From assembly GCA_038093975.1 (NCBI GenBank), contig JBBPTG010000007.1, positions 310,001 to 374,000 on the forward strand: a DNA stretch of 64,000 bases, read 5' to 3'. The stretch comes from Chalciporus piperatus. Lineage: Eukaryota; Basidiomycota; Agaricomycetes; Boletales; Boletaceae. The position numbers and the translations under genes are program-made. The notes under the pieces were generated by a model. The model saw only the letters and a program-made list of their open reading frames with translations, was not told where the DNA came from and did no database searches. Positions 10,950-22,655 of the stretch are shown piece after piece. Each line of letters begins with the position of its first letter. Positions within the stretch are counted from its first letter, which is position 1.

Positions 10950-13113
10950 TTATGGCCCATCGAGAAATTTGGCGTGTCCGATCTCCCAAATCATCCGTCT
11001 TCGGAAATATGGCATATCTCGTTGCGAGAAATTAAATGTCTCTTCACCTCGGGATAGTGCCTCCAAGAACTGGCAGGTAAAGACGCCGCAGTCGTAACCG
11101 TTTTCTTGTTGTGGGATATCCTATCAAAGAAACGTTTCAGCTTTCACGCCATTGTGCATACAGGGGAAAGCCGAACCTCGGGCATATGATCTTCCCAGTC
11201 GTTGAAATCAAATGGCATTTTCTTCTTGTTTCGATGCTCCAGGTCAAGGTAATGGCGAAGCAGCTAACAAGAGAGTCAGATATCGCGTTGTTACGAAAAA
11301 CTGCGAGGCAACCTTGAGGACTTGACTTCTGTCAAGATTCATGCTGTCGTACGACTCTATCCGTTTCTGACGAAAATTGATGGCCGCGGCAGTCCAATGT
11401 GCGTTGTTGTGGTTAATGGGAATAAGAACAACATCTTTTGAGAAGATATCGATCTATGAAGGGGTTAGAACGCGCGGCAGAGGTCAAAGACCCACTGTAC
11501 CTTCTTGGTCCATTTTGAAAGTCTCGCCCGCTCGTAACCCTCGCTCTGCAACTTTGACCAGAAGAAAGTATTGAAGTAATGCACGTTCAAAGGGACCTTC
11601 TTTCCCTTCACTCCTGGGTTCTCTTTACACGCCTCGGAACGCGCGAGGAGCATTGCGCCATAAAAATTGATGAGCTCGTCATTTAGCCATTGGTGTGGCG
11701 ATAGACGAAGGATGTCGCTGTCGGAGATTTGTTCTCGCGCAATCTTCGAGATGACACCTCTCCTGTCTAGGAGCGCAACGACTTGCTTTTCCACCTCTGT
11801 AAGCAACGATCTGGGAACGGGAGGGCGGACGCGCCGCTCTATCGCTTCATCTCTCCTACGGGCTTCTTGACGAAGTCGCTCGTAGGCCGATAAATAGTTT
11901 GGCGGTGGACTAGAGATTGGGTAAGAACCAAACTCGCTCGTGAGATATATCGCGACAGACCTTTCCATTGACCGTTCCAGCTTCTGGATGGCACTCTCGA
12001 GGAATGAACGGTCCGCATACTGAAAGGCCGGTAAGTACGACGAAGATGTTACACGCGTGCGATAACATACGTCGGAGAAGGAATGTCGGTGCAGTGAGGT
12101 TGATGTCTTTTCTCTCAAGCGCAAATCCGTCAATGATGCGGATGCTGAGACCAAAGATCAACACAATATATGTGTAGCATATATATGTGGCACGTACGTG
12201 ATAGTATCTCCCGGTCGTCTAGATGTTGAAGTCGAGCTTCGTAGTCTATATATGCTAGCACAAGATTGTTAATACTTGAGCGCGCCAAGGAAATACGGGT
12301 CGTACATTTGAATTCCTCGAAACTTGACCCATATCCTGGTAAAGAGGGTTATTAGCTACGCATTCATGGTCACACAAAGATAGATGCTGTACCACTCGCT
12401 CGTTTGAGGACGAAGAGACGTTTTATCAGGTCTTCTCGGTCACTTTTTCTGTCCTCTAGCACTTTGACCTTGTGCTGCATGAACCTGGTGAGCCTGGAAC
12501 AAGATGAAAATATACCAATGACAATGCACACCTTGCGCGCGTAGATATGATCTTTGTGTGGTAGGTGGGAGAGGGTGTTGCTCATCTGCGCTGATTTGCG
12601 GCGCTGTTCCACGGAGTTCGCCAACAGTTCATCCGCTGATCGATGTTGAGAGCGGGTAGTTGCTGACTCGGACAGAGATGTCATCTGTGGCAAGGGGGTG
12701 GGATTGAAAGCGATCTGACTGGAAGATTGACTAGACGGAAGAGTGGACAACGAATTGGAGGGCCCTGGTTTAAGCTGATGTTGGTACGCATGGAATTCAA
12801 TCGGTCTCTGAAGGCGGGGGGGTAATTGAGGATGGGGTGGTATTTGGCGATTACGAGGGGGAAGCGGATGTGAGTGCGTACGTCGTAGTTGTTGTGACGA
12901 TCGTGTCGACGAATTCCAGGGCCACGCCAATGTTTCCTGAGCGAGTTTCACGCCCTCGCGTCCGAGCTTGTACCAGCGAGCAGCCAGCCCGGGTGTAGTG
13001 CCCTCGGAGTCACCGCTTGGATTCCCCTCATCAAGTTTTGCAATCCTTGGATACTTCATTTGCTTGGTAGGAAGGAGAGACTCGGGTGCCTCCCTCTTGA
13101 GAGCGTTTGGCAT
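10950..13113 (-). CDS. ULP1: SUMO-specific cysteine protease, Ulp1/SENP family
   Basis: C48-family peptidase that matures SUMO and removes it from substrates. The N-terminal exon (13113 to about 12540) is disordered and rich in Pro, Ser and Gln. The catalytic domain begins near LLDRRGVISKIAREQISDSD and LSPHQWLNDELINFYGAML, typical Ulp1 openings. Catalytic residues are visible: His in INHNNAHWT, Asp in ESYDSMN, the oxyanion Gln in DIPQQENGYDCG and the nucleophile Cys in GYDCGVFTCQF. The protein ends MIWEIGHAKFLDGP and stop (10950-10952). The in-frame ATG at 13113 is the first true ATG; codons upstream begin with TTG. Introns are short, and several internal borders between 12150 and 12540 are uncertain. 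Confidence 0.9.
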
Positions 13114-13249
13114 GGAAAGGAATTGTTTGAATTCCGAGGTGTTGACACCGCGACAGTGTCCAAGCAAAGCTGCAAAGTTCTAATAATGGTGGCAAGTGTA
13201 CTCCGTTTCCCACGAGCAACAGATTTACAGGGGAGCATCAAAATACTCA

Positions 13250-13344
13250 GCCTGCGTAGCTCAGTTGGTTAGAGCACAGGTTTTGTATCTCGAACACATG
13301 ATCGCGCAATCCTGAGGTCGCAAGTTCGAACCTTGCAGTGGGCA
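13250..13344 (+). tRNA. tRNA-Thr (anticodon UGU) with a 21-nt intron
   Basis: A full cloverleaf can be drawn. The acceptor 5' strand is 13250-13256 and the D-arm 13259-13275 (GCTC / GAGC). The anticodon stem begins at 13277, with anticodon TGT at 13284-13286. A probable intron lies at 13288-13308, directly after position 37. The T-arm GCAAG-TTCGAAC-CTTGC is at 13320-13336, and the discriminator A at 13344. The internal A box (TAGCTCAGTTGG) and B box (GTTCGAACC) are near-consensus. Two non-pairs are seen: G-A at 7:66 and U-U at 31:39. There are also two G-U wobbles at 4:69 and 5:68. The 3' half looks normal for tRNA-Thr and the 5' half carries the odd bases. It could therefore be a functional divergent copy or a decaying one. 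Confidence 0.85.
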
Positions 13345-13347
13345 ACA

Positions 13348-13352
13348 TTTTT
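13348..13352 (+). terminator. RNA polymerase III terminator of the tRNA gene
   Basis: A run of five T residues begins 4 nt after the discriminator base, as expected for Pol III termination. Confidence 0.75.
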
Positions 13353-13410
13353 GTCCACCCGCTTTTTGTGTAAGTACACACCACTCGCAAAACCATGATA
13401 TTGATCATCG

Positions 13411-13992
13411 ATGCACCTCAGTGACATGGTTGGCAATCGCACTACACAACCTATTGATCGACCTTCAGTCAATCACTTCAGCGAGAGCTTTGTACTTTGT
13501 GCCGGCTCTATTCTCTTCCGAGCGGATTCAAACCAAGGAGAGCAGCAGATATGCATCCTGCATTCACCCAACGCAGGCGTATCCGTATTGCCCAAAGGTC
13601 GTAAGGACTGCGGGGAGTCGATGGAAAACGCCGCTCTCCGCGAGACCTATGAAGAGACCGGATACAGATGCGAGTTCTTTCCCTGCACGATGTCGACGCG
13701 AGCCCCCTTGCCAGACATAAACATGGTGGACGAGCCACGAGTTGTGCAGGGCGCAACGGAACCGTTTGCCATCACTCTGAGAAGTCTCGAAGGAGGGAAG
13801 GGGACCAAGATTATCTGGTGGTATTTGACTAGGACGACGAGTGCTGTGCAGATGCGAGGGACCCAGACAGAGACAGAAGATTTTCATGCACAGTTCCTTG
13901 AAGCTGAAGTGGCCATCGAACGTCTCACTTTCCAGGATGACAGGGAGATAGCTATCAAAGCATTGGAACTTGTGCGAGCCGACATTGAGTAG
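13411..13992 (+). CDS. Nudix hydrolase
   Basis: Uninterrupted 193-codon frame with a complete Nudix box (GX5EX7REUXEEXGU). It reads GRKDCGE, seven residues, then RETYEETGY; the glutamates of REXXEE bind the metal. Nudix enzymes cleave nucleoside or inositol diphosphates linked to another moiety. The substrate cannot be told from this sequence. The size and the FVLCAGSILFR / QICILHSPN opening suit a compact stand-alone enzyme. An ATG 15 bases downstream (13426) could also be the start. The gene lies 60 bp after the tRNA terminator. Confidence 0.85.
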   Translation: MHLSDMVGNRTTQPIDRPSVNHFSESFVLCAGSILFRADSNQGEQQICILHSPNAGVSVLPKGRKDCGESMENAALRETYEETGYRCEFFPCTMSTRAPLPDINMVDEPRVVQGATEPFAITLRSLEGGKGTKIIWWYLTRTTSAVQMRGTQTETEDFHAQFLEAEVAIERLTFQDDREIAIKALELVRADIE

Positions 13993-13998
13993 ACCGAG

Positions 13999-14016
13999 AG
14001 TAGTAGTACTACTACT
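13999..14016. repeat. 18-bp perfect palindrome after the Nudix stop
   Basis: AGTAGTAGTACTACTACT equals its own reverse complement and lies 7 bp after the stop codon. It is a trinucleotide-type repeat that could form a hairpin in the 3' UTR. Confidence 0.4.
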
Positions 14017-14214
14017 ACTAGTCACAATACTAAATTGCTAATAGCACGATAGTCACGTGAATTCGGCCTTTGTGCTCAACCATCATCTCGAGACTGTGTC
14101 GAAACTGTCCCTTTACATTAATATTGTTAGAACTTTGTGAGTGCCCATTACTGGACTGTAGACTTGTGCGTTTGAGCGTCTCTTGGAGAGCACATACACC
14201 CCTGTGCACATTTG

Positions 14215-15779
14215 ATGGCTTCAAATCCTTCCCTCCGCGATTCGTATAGTCCTTCGTCGACTCAATGGACATTTGTACCGCCGCCGTTATCGGATTCAAA
14301 CGTCCCCAACCCGCCTCCTACCAACCTTTCTAGCCCATCCTATCAATGGACCACTCGCCCTGCTCCGAATTCCATCTTTGATCTTTCACCATCCTTGAAC
14401 GTCGACGGAACTTCGTCGGTCGATGTTCCCCTCCTCTTTCGTTCACTGGTAGCTTCGGCTTTGCTCCAGTACGGCAGTAGTGTCATGGCGATGCCTTTAG
14501 AAGTAGGGAAGCTACTTCTTCAGATTCAGTGGGTTCCTCGGGATGCCCTCACGCAAGAACCCGAGGAGCAAGCAGAAGAAGAAGGAGAGGAAGAAACGGT
14601 TAGTTTATGTGGCCAAATGTTGTTTGGACTATTGAGCGACTGACACCTCTTGAAGCTCAGTGATACCACCAATGAGGATGAGTCTTACTTTGTTGAACCC
14701 GGCTCTGTCCCTCGTCCAACACCAAGGCTCACGGACGACAGAGGGTATGTTGTTAGGACATCTGTCATGGAGGAGGGAACGCGCCCCGAGTACATCATTC
14801 CAGTTGGCAGTGCTGCTAGCACTCTGGGTATGATACACCGGGTCATAGATTTCCGGGGTGAAGGATGGCTGTCGCTATGGAAAGGTAAGCTCAGAACAGA
14901 GTTGGAGGTAGTTTTTCTGAGACAACTCCAGGTTTACTCACGTCGTGTGTTCATGATGCCATATCTGCGAACCTACAACCGCTCGTCGATAGCGTCTTGC
15001 ATTCGTTATTCATGTCGTCGCAAGGTGGATTTTACCGGCCGCCACTGCTTCTACCGATAGCCTCACACGTCCTCACTGGTTTTCTGTTGTCACCGCTTGA
15101 TCTCGTTCGCACGCGATTGATCGCACAGTCGTCTATCCAACGGTATAGGACGTATACAGGACCCATCCATGCACTCTCCGATATCTTGGCCAACGAGGGT
15201 GGCCTGAAAGGTATCTATCTACACCCTCATCTGCTGATACCGACCATTCTCGAAACTGGGCTTCGTTCGTTGATACACGTCGCATTGCCTGGGATTATTG
15301 CGCCGCGTCTATTGCTTGGGCCGCACGTCGCAGCTGATACGCATCCCATCGCGTGGGCGTTCGCAGAGGTTCTGGCAGGATGGGCGAGTCTGCTCCTCAC
15401 CTTACCAATCGAGACGGTCCGTCGAAGGCTGCAAATTCAGACACGTGGGACGGCGAAGTCGATGCGTACCTGCGTTGAGACGAGACCTGTGCCGTACAAC
15501 GGTGTTGTCGATGCGCTTTGGCACATCCTAACGGAAGAGAGATCGGATTTGCCAATCAAGCAGCCGCGGAGAAAGAGGGCGGCAGGGAAGGAGAAGCGTA
15601 GCGGAGAAGCAGCGGAGGTTGACGAATCGAAGGACGGCGAAGGGAGTTGGCTGAGACGCACCGGTGTCGGACAGTTGTATCGAGGAATTGGGATGCGCAT
15701 CGCTGCGAGCGCGATCGTTTTCATGATGGCCATTGTTACTGGTGTAGATGATTCCGATGGTGGATGGACAGAGCTGTAG
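14215..15779 (+). CDS. UGO1: Ugo1-like mitochondrial outer-membrane fusion protein (SLC25-type)
   Basis: Fungal Ugo1 proteins are divergent mitochondrial carriers in the outer membrane; they link Fzo1 and Mgm1 during mitochondrial fusion. The N-terminal 60 residues are Pro/Ser-rich. A carrier-like block (FRSLVASALLQYGSSVMAMP followed by LEVGKLLLQIQ) is interrupted by an acidic insert (EEQAEEEGEEET) and a linker. Two more carrier-type signatures follow: LSPLDLVRTRLIAQS and LTLPIETVRRRLQIQT, each of PX[DE]XX[RK]X[RK] type. The end is LYRGIGMRIAASAIVFMMAI. True carriers have three complete repeats and six helices. Here the repeats are degenerate, which is the reason for choosing Ugo1 over a metabolite carrier. 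The start is the ATG at 14215. Introns lie at about 14600-14655 and 14884-14930. Confidence 0.78.
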
Positions 15780-16031
15780 ATGTCTCGGTCCTAGTTGCTC
15801 CCTTCTCAATTGCACAATACCTGATGTGTGGAGAGTGACCGGAGAATTGCCATCGATGTAAATGCGCCGAGTTATGAATTCATACAAGGCTATCCTGTCC
15901 CCTATCGTAATTTCTAAACATAGCAGTAGCCACTTATAGGGATGCATTCCACGTTCAACTTGCTCCTACTTTAGTCTAGTCAAAGTTTAACCTGTTTTCC
16001 TCGTTCCTTTCCTTCCACTCTGTAGCCCACC

Positions 16032-19000
16032 ATGGCGACATCCACCCCTCTCAACGAGGCTGTACACCACAACAACTCGCAGGAACATGTAGCAAATGCG
16101 CAGCTGCATGACCTCCTCGCCACAGACGCCTCAAAAGGCGCTGCCGTCCATTCTTTTGATCCAGAAGCATCACCCCAGGCAAAGGCCGCAGTGGCCGGTA
16201 AGCGCGCTGAGAGTATTCAACTTCCCAACACCAAAGACACCGAGTCACTCACGGCGAAAGGTCTGTCGTCACCAACTCTGTGTTGAGGCGGTACTTACAA
16301 AGCGACCGGTTCCTCCAGAAGTACCAGTTGATACCGGAAACAAGCAATCTCTACCGATTATCACCATCAATGGCAAGAAAGAGGAAACCGAGATGGAGAG
16401 CGAGCGCATTATCGAAATTCCAGTTCCGCCTGCGCCCGGCGGTTACCCCTCGGGTCCTGTTCCAGCCATCCCTGATTGGTACAAAGTTGGATGGCGAGCT
16501 GTCGCCAACATTGATGCACCTCCTCTCGAGGGAGAGGAGAAAGACAAGTCTATACTTGGACTCTTTTTAGGCGAACAATTCTATGGCGCCTGGTACCATA
16601 ATGCCGGGATTATTTTCTTTGTGGGTTCCATATCATCCACATTTTCCCTCTGTCCTAATACCTTTACTCAGGCCGTATTTACCACCCACTTCGTGACGCG
16701 ACTTCACCTTGGTTGGGGTTGGCTGTTCATCATTCTGGCAACTTGTAACACATACTATGTCAACTCCGTGACGCGCGCGCGGCGCTGTGCACGAGACGAC
16801 ATCCAACGCGAGCTCGTCAAGACTCGCTTAGCCTCCGAGCACGAGAGTGCTGACTGGTTAAACAACTTCTTGGATCGTTTTTGGCCCATCTACGAACCCG
16901 TCCTTTCATCTACCATAATAGCCTCCGTCGATCAAATTCTCAGCATAAGTACACCTGCATTCCTCGATTCTTTGCGCCTCACCACTTTCACGCTTGGTAC
17001 GAAGGCGCCACGGATCCAGAAAGTTAGGACTTTCCCAAACACGGAGGAAGACATCGTTATGATGGACTGGGCCTTTTCGTTCACCCCCAATGACATATCG
17101 GATCTCACTCCTCGCCAAGCAGCGAATAAGGTCAATCCCAAGATAGTACTCACTGTCAGGGTTGGAAAAGGACTGGCAACCGCACCCGTGCCCATCTTGA
17201 TAGAAGACCTTAGCTTCAGCGGTCTTATGAGAGTCAGGATGAAACTGGTGTCCAATTTCCCTCATATACAAATTGTCGATTTGAGCTTCTTAGAAAAGCC
17301 GAATTTCGACTATGTCCTGAAGCCAGTTGGAGGTGACCTATTCGGATTCGACATTGCACACGTGAGTCCCCCTCGCTCATTCTCGCTCAAGTACTCATTC
17401 CATGGCAGATCCCCGGGCTTTCCGAGTTCATTCGGGAAATGGTTCATGGTACTCTCGGCCCGATGATGTACGACCCGAACATATTCACCCTCAACTTGGA
17501 GCAACTGCTGGCTGGCGTTCCCCTTGATGCAGCAATTGGAGTCGTTCAAGTTACTGTCGAAGCCGCACGAAGTCTCAAGTCTACTGGAATCGGAGGAGGG
17601 TCACCAGACCCGTTCGTTAGCATCAGCATCAACAACCGTCAAGAGCTCGCGAGGACCAAGTATAGACATTCTACGTGGGTTTTCTTCTCTTGTCCCTTCG
17701 ACTTGTGTTTCGATGGTTGTACAGGTTCAACCCGACTTGGGTGGAGACTAAATTCATTCTGGTCAATTCTCTGCAGGAGCAACTGGTGCTCTCTGTACTC
17801 GATTTTAGTGCGCATGGGAAGCCTAGCCCCCTTGGCTCTGCGATATTCGAAATGAACCAGCTCAATGAAGATGCCACTCGTGAGGGGGTCGAGATGCCGA
17901 TTCTCAAGGATGGAAAGAACCGGGGGCTGCTTCGGTTCGACGTCTCTTACTATCCTGTACTGAAGCCCCAGGTCATTGATGGCCAAACACGTTTGCCAGA
18001 AACAAGTAAGTGCAATTATCATCAAGCGAACGTCTAGCAAACTCTTTGTCAGATGTCGGTATCGTCCGCTTGACCGTTCACCAGGCGAAAGAGTTGGACG
18101 CGTCGAAGTCGCTATCTGGAGAGTTGAACCCCTCCGTGAAGGTTTATCTTGGCGAGGATAGTGCTCACATCCACAAATCGCAAATTATCAAGCACACGAA
18201 CAATCCAGTCTGGGAGTCAAGCACTGAATTCATATGCTCCGACAAACGCTCTTCGGTCATCAGTATCAAAGTTGTGGACGATCGCGATTTCATGAAGGAC
18301 GTTGTGGTTGGCTACATGACTGTGCGCCTTGAAGACCTGTTTAACGCAGAGAGCGATTGGTGGTCATTGACCAAGGCCGGCAAGGTCAGAATGAGTGCAC
18401 AATGGAAGCCTTTGCAAATGGCTGGTGCTCTTAGCGGAGCTTCCCAATACGTCCCTCCCATCGGCGTAGTCAGACTTTGGCTCCAAAAAGCAACGGATGT
18501 CAAGTGAGTCCTTTGTACTCTTTGGGAGGAAACTAGCCTGAACGTTGTGTCAAGAAATGTGGAAGCAGCTCTTGGTGGCAAGGTAGGTCGTTATCGGGAT
18601 AGCTCCCAGACTGGGTGGCCTAATTTCTCTTCCAGAGTGATCCCTACGTGCGAGTTTTGGTCAACAATGTCTCTCGAGGTAGAACTGAGGTCATTGACGA
18701 CAGTGAGTGGAAAGGTATTTCCGCGTGCAGTCAATAGCATCTGATTCCTTGAAAGACTTGGACCCAGTTTGGGATCAAATCATCTACGTTCCTGGTGTGT
18801 GTCCTTGCGAACGTGAATTCGACGTTCTTGCTGATCGAATTACGCAGTGCATTCTTTGAAAGAGGTTTGCAATTCTTCTATCCCCTTCGGCTCAATCTGA
18901 TCATTTGTAGACGATGTTCATGGAAGTGATGGACTATCAGAATTTGACAAAGGTAAGCGTGACCTCATACTTCGATCGCCACCCTAATGATTATCTGTAG

Positions 19001-21380
19001 GATCGCCCCCTCGGCTCTGTGGAACTTCACGTCAATGATCTCGCGCGGGAGTCGTCAGCCGATCCCCAGTTCCGCCACGAGTCGACGGGTAGGAAGGAAG
19101 CCGTCGAACCCATTCGGGTTGATGCCCGTACATTCAAAGGCCACCTTCACTATGTCGCTGAATTCATTCCCGCTGTGGCTCTGAAGGAAGTCCGCTTTGA
19201 TGTGGAGGAGAGTGAGATCGAAAAGGTGGCCAAGGGAATGAACGGAGTGTCGGGTGGCGATATTGCTGCTGTTGCTTCCCCGTCCTCTTCGTCTCCAGCG
19301 TTAGCCAGGGTTGGCACGACTGACCGTTCCACCACGCAACTAAGCACGCACTCCGCAAACGTCAATTCCGATGCACAGCCCGCTGAGCCAAAACCCGAAG
19401 GGCAGCAAGAAGACAAAGGCCGCGAGGAAGAGGAGCAACCGTCTGGACTGGAGCTCAGCAAAGAGGAGCTCTTGAAGTACCGTACGTGCTCTCTACACCG
19501 TCTGGTCTTGAGCTCATTGGTTGTTTAGAGTCCGGGCTGATTATCTTCAATGTGCTGTCTGGGAAGTTGCAGAAGAAGGCTAGGTTAGAGGTTGTTCTTG
19601 AAGACGGATATTGGCCAGCTTTTGGCACTGCCAAAGCTCGCAGTACGCATGCTGAGTGGCAACATATCGGGGAAGGTTTCGTCAAGGAGTTAGACTTCGC
19701 CCGTATCTGGCTGCGGCTCAATGAGCACGCGGAAGGCGATACAGATGACATCATCGCCGAGTGGAAAGGAGACGCGAAGGTATTCTTGGAGGCAGCTCTG
19801 GTAAGCTGGATATTTTCGTGGGTGTTCTTTGATTCTGAAACTGTTCCAGAATCGCCGCGAGTCGTTCGTTTTGACAGACCCCAACGATGAGAGTAAAGTT
19901 TCTACCATCGAGATTGAAGCACGATATGTCCCTGTCCCTGTGAAATTGGAGGCAAGGGAGAGCATCAACAGTATGTTTCGCTCTTGTCTGTGAGATGTAT
20001 GCTAATGTTGTCTGCAGACCAAGGAGTCCTTCGCGTTGACTTGATTGATGGCAGAGGTCTCATAGCTGCTGATAGAGGAGGTATGGTTTGTCGATGCATG
20101 ACCGCACCACATCGCTCACCCACGAGATCTTGTACTAGGCAAATCGGATCCTTTCGCTGTATTCACCCTCAACGGACGTAAGGTGTACAAGTCGCAAACC
20201 AAGAAGAAGACCTTGCATCCCGACTGGCAAGAGAACTTCTCACTCGACGTGGTAAGTTCTCGCGACTCCTCCTCATCTAGCACCTAGGTATTCACCTTTA
20301 AATACGTCTAGCTTTCTCGTGTTGCCGCAGATTTCACAGTTGAAGTGTTCGATTGGAATCAAGTTGAGCAGTCAAAGAGTCTGGGAGTCGGGAGGATTAC
20401 CCTGGATGACCTCGAACCATTCGACCCCGTGGAACGTCTAGTCGATTTGTCGACGGAGAAGGGTCAAAAGGGCCAAGTGTTCTTGCGTATGATATTCGCC
20501 CCCGAGATCATTTCCAGGACACGCAAGGGCACATGATATTCGCCCCCGAGATCATTTCCAGGACACGCAAGGGCACATCCACCTTCTCAACAGCCACCTT
20601 CTCGGCAGCTGGTCGCGCAATGACCCAACTAGGCTCACTCCCGATGGGTGCAGGTAGAGGTGTCCTCCATGGTGTGGGAGGCATCCTCAAGAAAGACTTC
20701 CTTCACCACAACAAGTCTGTCGAGTCGCTCGCTCCCGCACCTGCAGAGCGGAAGCCGGCCTCACCACGCGAGTCTGCTCTTTTCCCGTCGACAGAATCGG
20801 GACCTCGTGGGACAGGTGGTGCTCCTGCCGAGTCGGGATCGTTACGCACCGTGGTCTTCGGCGCGAAAGATCTTCCCGGGAGCGATCTCAAACCATATGC
20901 AACGTTGCGTGTTGGTGACAAGGAGTTCAAGACCAAACACGGTAGCAAAACTTCCGCACCTGAGTGGTGAGTAGTGAACGATAACAAAGCTTTCATGCGC
21001 TCATCGATGAGTAGGAACGAGTCCTTTATATTTTCCGCCAGCGTGCATACACCAAGACTGCACGTTTGGATCTATGACCACAAGACGCTCGGCAAGGACA
21101 AGCTAATTGCAGAAGGAGAAGTTGAGGTTCGTGTCATGTTTGGACTCACTGGAGGTTCTGGATCTGACAAGCACCTCTACAGATTTGGAATCATATTTTC
21201 CCTGGGCGAACTACCGCAGCAGAAGTCACGGTGGACTTGCGCGAAGCTGGACAGCTCCGTCTAAGGCTTGAGTTCGATGGCGATACAGACCCTACTCACC
21301 AAGATCCTGCGGTCACTGAACGCCACGCAGTGTCGTCGTCCAGGTTTAGTCTTCGGGGTCGCAGACCCGATGATGTTTGA
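16032..21380 (+). CDS. Tricalbin-type SMP/multi-C2 ER-plasma membrane tether; frame broken at 20489-20576
   Basis: Tricalbins (extended synaptotagmins) tether cortical ER to the plasma membrane and move lipids through their SMP domain. Order seen: a disordered N-tail; a hydrophobic hairpin near 16600-16770 (HFVTRLHLGWGWLFIILATC); and an SMP domain from about 16840 (ESADWLNNFLDRFWPIYEPV) to about 17480. Then come C2-like domains starting near 17530 (VVQVTVEAARSLK), 18060 (IVRLTVHQAKELD), 18465, 20025 (VLRVDLIDGRGLIAADRGG) and 20840 (LRTVVFGAKDLPG). The last exon ends RFSLRGRRPDDV and stop (21378-21380). An exact 44-bp tandem duplication shifts the frame, so translation would meet TGA at 20534-20536. 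Removing one copy restores one continuous frame into the last C2 domain. Either the C-terminus is truncated in this strain or the duplication is an assembly error. About ten introns are inferred; their borders are provisional. Confidence 0.85.
20489..20576. repeat. 44-bp exact tandem duplication inside tricalbin
   Basis: Bases 20489-20532 and 20533-20576 are identical (ATGATATTCG...GGGCAC). Because 44 is not a multiple of 3, the second copy is read in another frame and creates TGA at 20534-20536. Both copies encode the same peptide, MIFAPEIISRTRKG, in their own frame. Confidence 0.97.
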
Positions 21381-21543
21381 ATGTTTTTTCGCGCCCTCCA
21401 GCTCACATTTTGTTCTCATCCCAGCATCAACATTCTCTGTGCATAGTTGACCTTTGGACTTACCGAAGCAGTGATTTTTTGCTACATATATAACTTACAA
21501 TGCTGTCTTGCATATGCTCGTATGATACTCGATCTGTTTGATT

Positions 21544-22503
21544 TCAGTTGCGCGTGAAAAGTATGATGTGTAAATGCTCTCGTCCTGCACGTCTTTGTAA
21601 TACGATCTAGAACAAATCAGGTAGGCTGGTCAGACAAACATGGTACTCACTTGACTGTTCAGATTAAAGTTTTTCTGCATCCTTTGACGGATCTCCGGTA
21701 TGTTATTCTGTACCAATGCAACGAGGTAGAGTCTGCCGCGGTCGGACAATAAATCCTGTTCGAGATTGCTGTTATGGATAGCAAGTACCGTTGATGGTCT
21801 CACATACCCCGACAGTGTCAAGAAAGCGATTCGTCACTTCCATACCCTCCTGCCCTCCTGCCCAAGATCCAGCGATGCCAGCAACATCCTGTGCTTGGTG
21901 TACCTCTTCATGGGCTGTCGGAACGTACGGAGGATTGAACATGATAATGTCGACGCTGTGTCGCAGTCGAGTTAGCAGTGGTCTGGAAAGATCGCATGTT
22001 ATAGGGTTCAGTGGGATCTAGCCCCGCGAGAACTTGAGAGAAGTTTCATGGAAAACCATGACACGAGGAAGCCACCTTGTTCTGTTTCCCGGTAGCAAGG
22101 GTACAACGTGAAGCGCGCTCGTTGATGTCAGTACATAGATAAACTAGGATGGTGGTCAGCTTGTGCGATTCAAGGAATGAAGGGTGACGGACGAGCATTT
22201 GCTGGCCCCAGGATGGAACCCAGAAAGGCAGACACGCAGCCGGATCCCGAGCTGGCCCACGCTATTCACGAAGCAGGGTTAACTTTTGGGGAGTATCTTA
22301 CCCTATTTCAAGGCATATTGTTGGACTCTGCGTCCTGAGATTTTCGGCATCTTGCTCGAGACCATCTAATAGCAAAAACGTGTCCTCTGGAAAGACATCA
22401 GCGATGAATACAACCCCGACAAGCGGTGTACTTTACCTGCTGGATCGTAAACGTGCATTTTGTCGTCGCTAGAGAGATGCGACAAATCAGGCGTTGGAAT
22501 CAT
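21544..22503 (-). CDS. MTQ2: eRF1 glutamine methyltransferase catalytic subunit Mtq2
   Basis: SAM-dependent N5-glutamine methyltransferase that, with Trm112, methylates the GGQ motif of release factor eRF1. The N-terminus is MIPTPDLSHLSSDDKMHVYD, followed after an intron by EDTFLLLDGLEQDA. The SAM-binding motif I region follows (CLEIG then SGCVSAFLG, split by an intron) with LYLCTDINERASRCTL. The catalytic NPPY motif is in VDIIMFNPPYVPT (about 21910-21950). The C-terminal exon reads IVLQRRAGREHLHIILFTRN and stop (21544). These match Mtq2 rather than bacterial PrmC. The start at 22503 is the ATG directly before the conserved opening. It is divergent from the kinesin gene and convergent with tricalbin. 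Confidence 0.9.
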
Positions 22504-22571
22504 TGCAGACGTTCTGAGCAGGCCCGGGGCTTGAGCGAGGGGGTAGATAAGATCAAAGATCACGTGGCGCG

Positions 22572-22577
22572 ACGCGT
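22572..22577. promoter_or_regulatory. ACGCGT box (MCB-like) upstream of kinesin-6
   Basis: ACGCGT lies in the MTQ2/kinesin intergenic region, 79 bp before the kinesin ATG chosen here. In other fungi this is the MluI cell-cycle box bound by MBF (Mbp1/Res-type factors). Function here is inferred from motif and position only. Confidence 0.45.
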
Positions 22578-22655
22578 CGCAATTGCATGTCGAGTGAGCC
22601 ACACTCCAACGGCGAGACAAACGATCTGCTCCTTCAAAGAGACACCAGATTCAGA

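Noticed and set aside
14215..15779. Calling the Ugo1-like gene a metabolite carrier of the inner membrane
   Set aside because: The three carrier repeats are incomplete and interrupted by acidic and linker inserts, which fits Ugo1 rather than a six-helix transporter.
20477..20571. An intron that would splice out the tricalbin duplication
   Set aside because: Some GT...AG pairs would restore the frame, but their donors are weak and they would delete conserved C2-domain residues. A simple duplication explains the sequence better.
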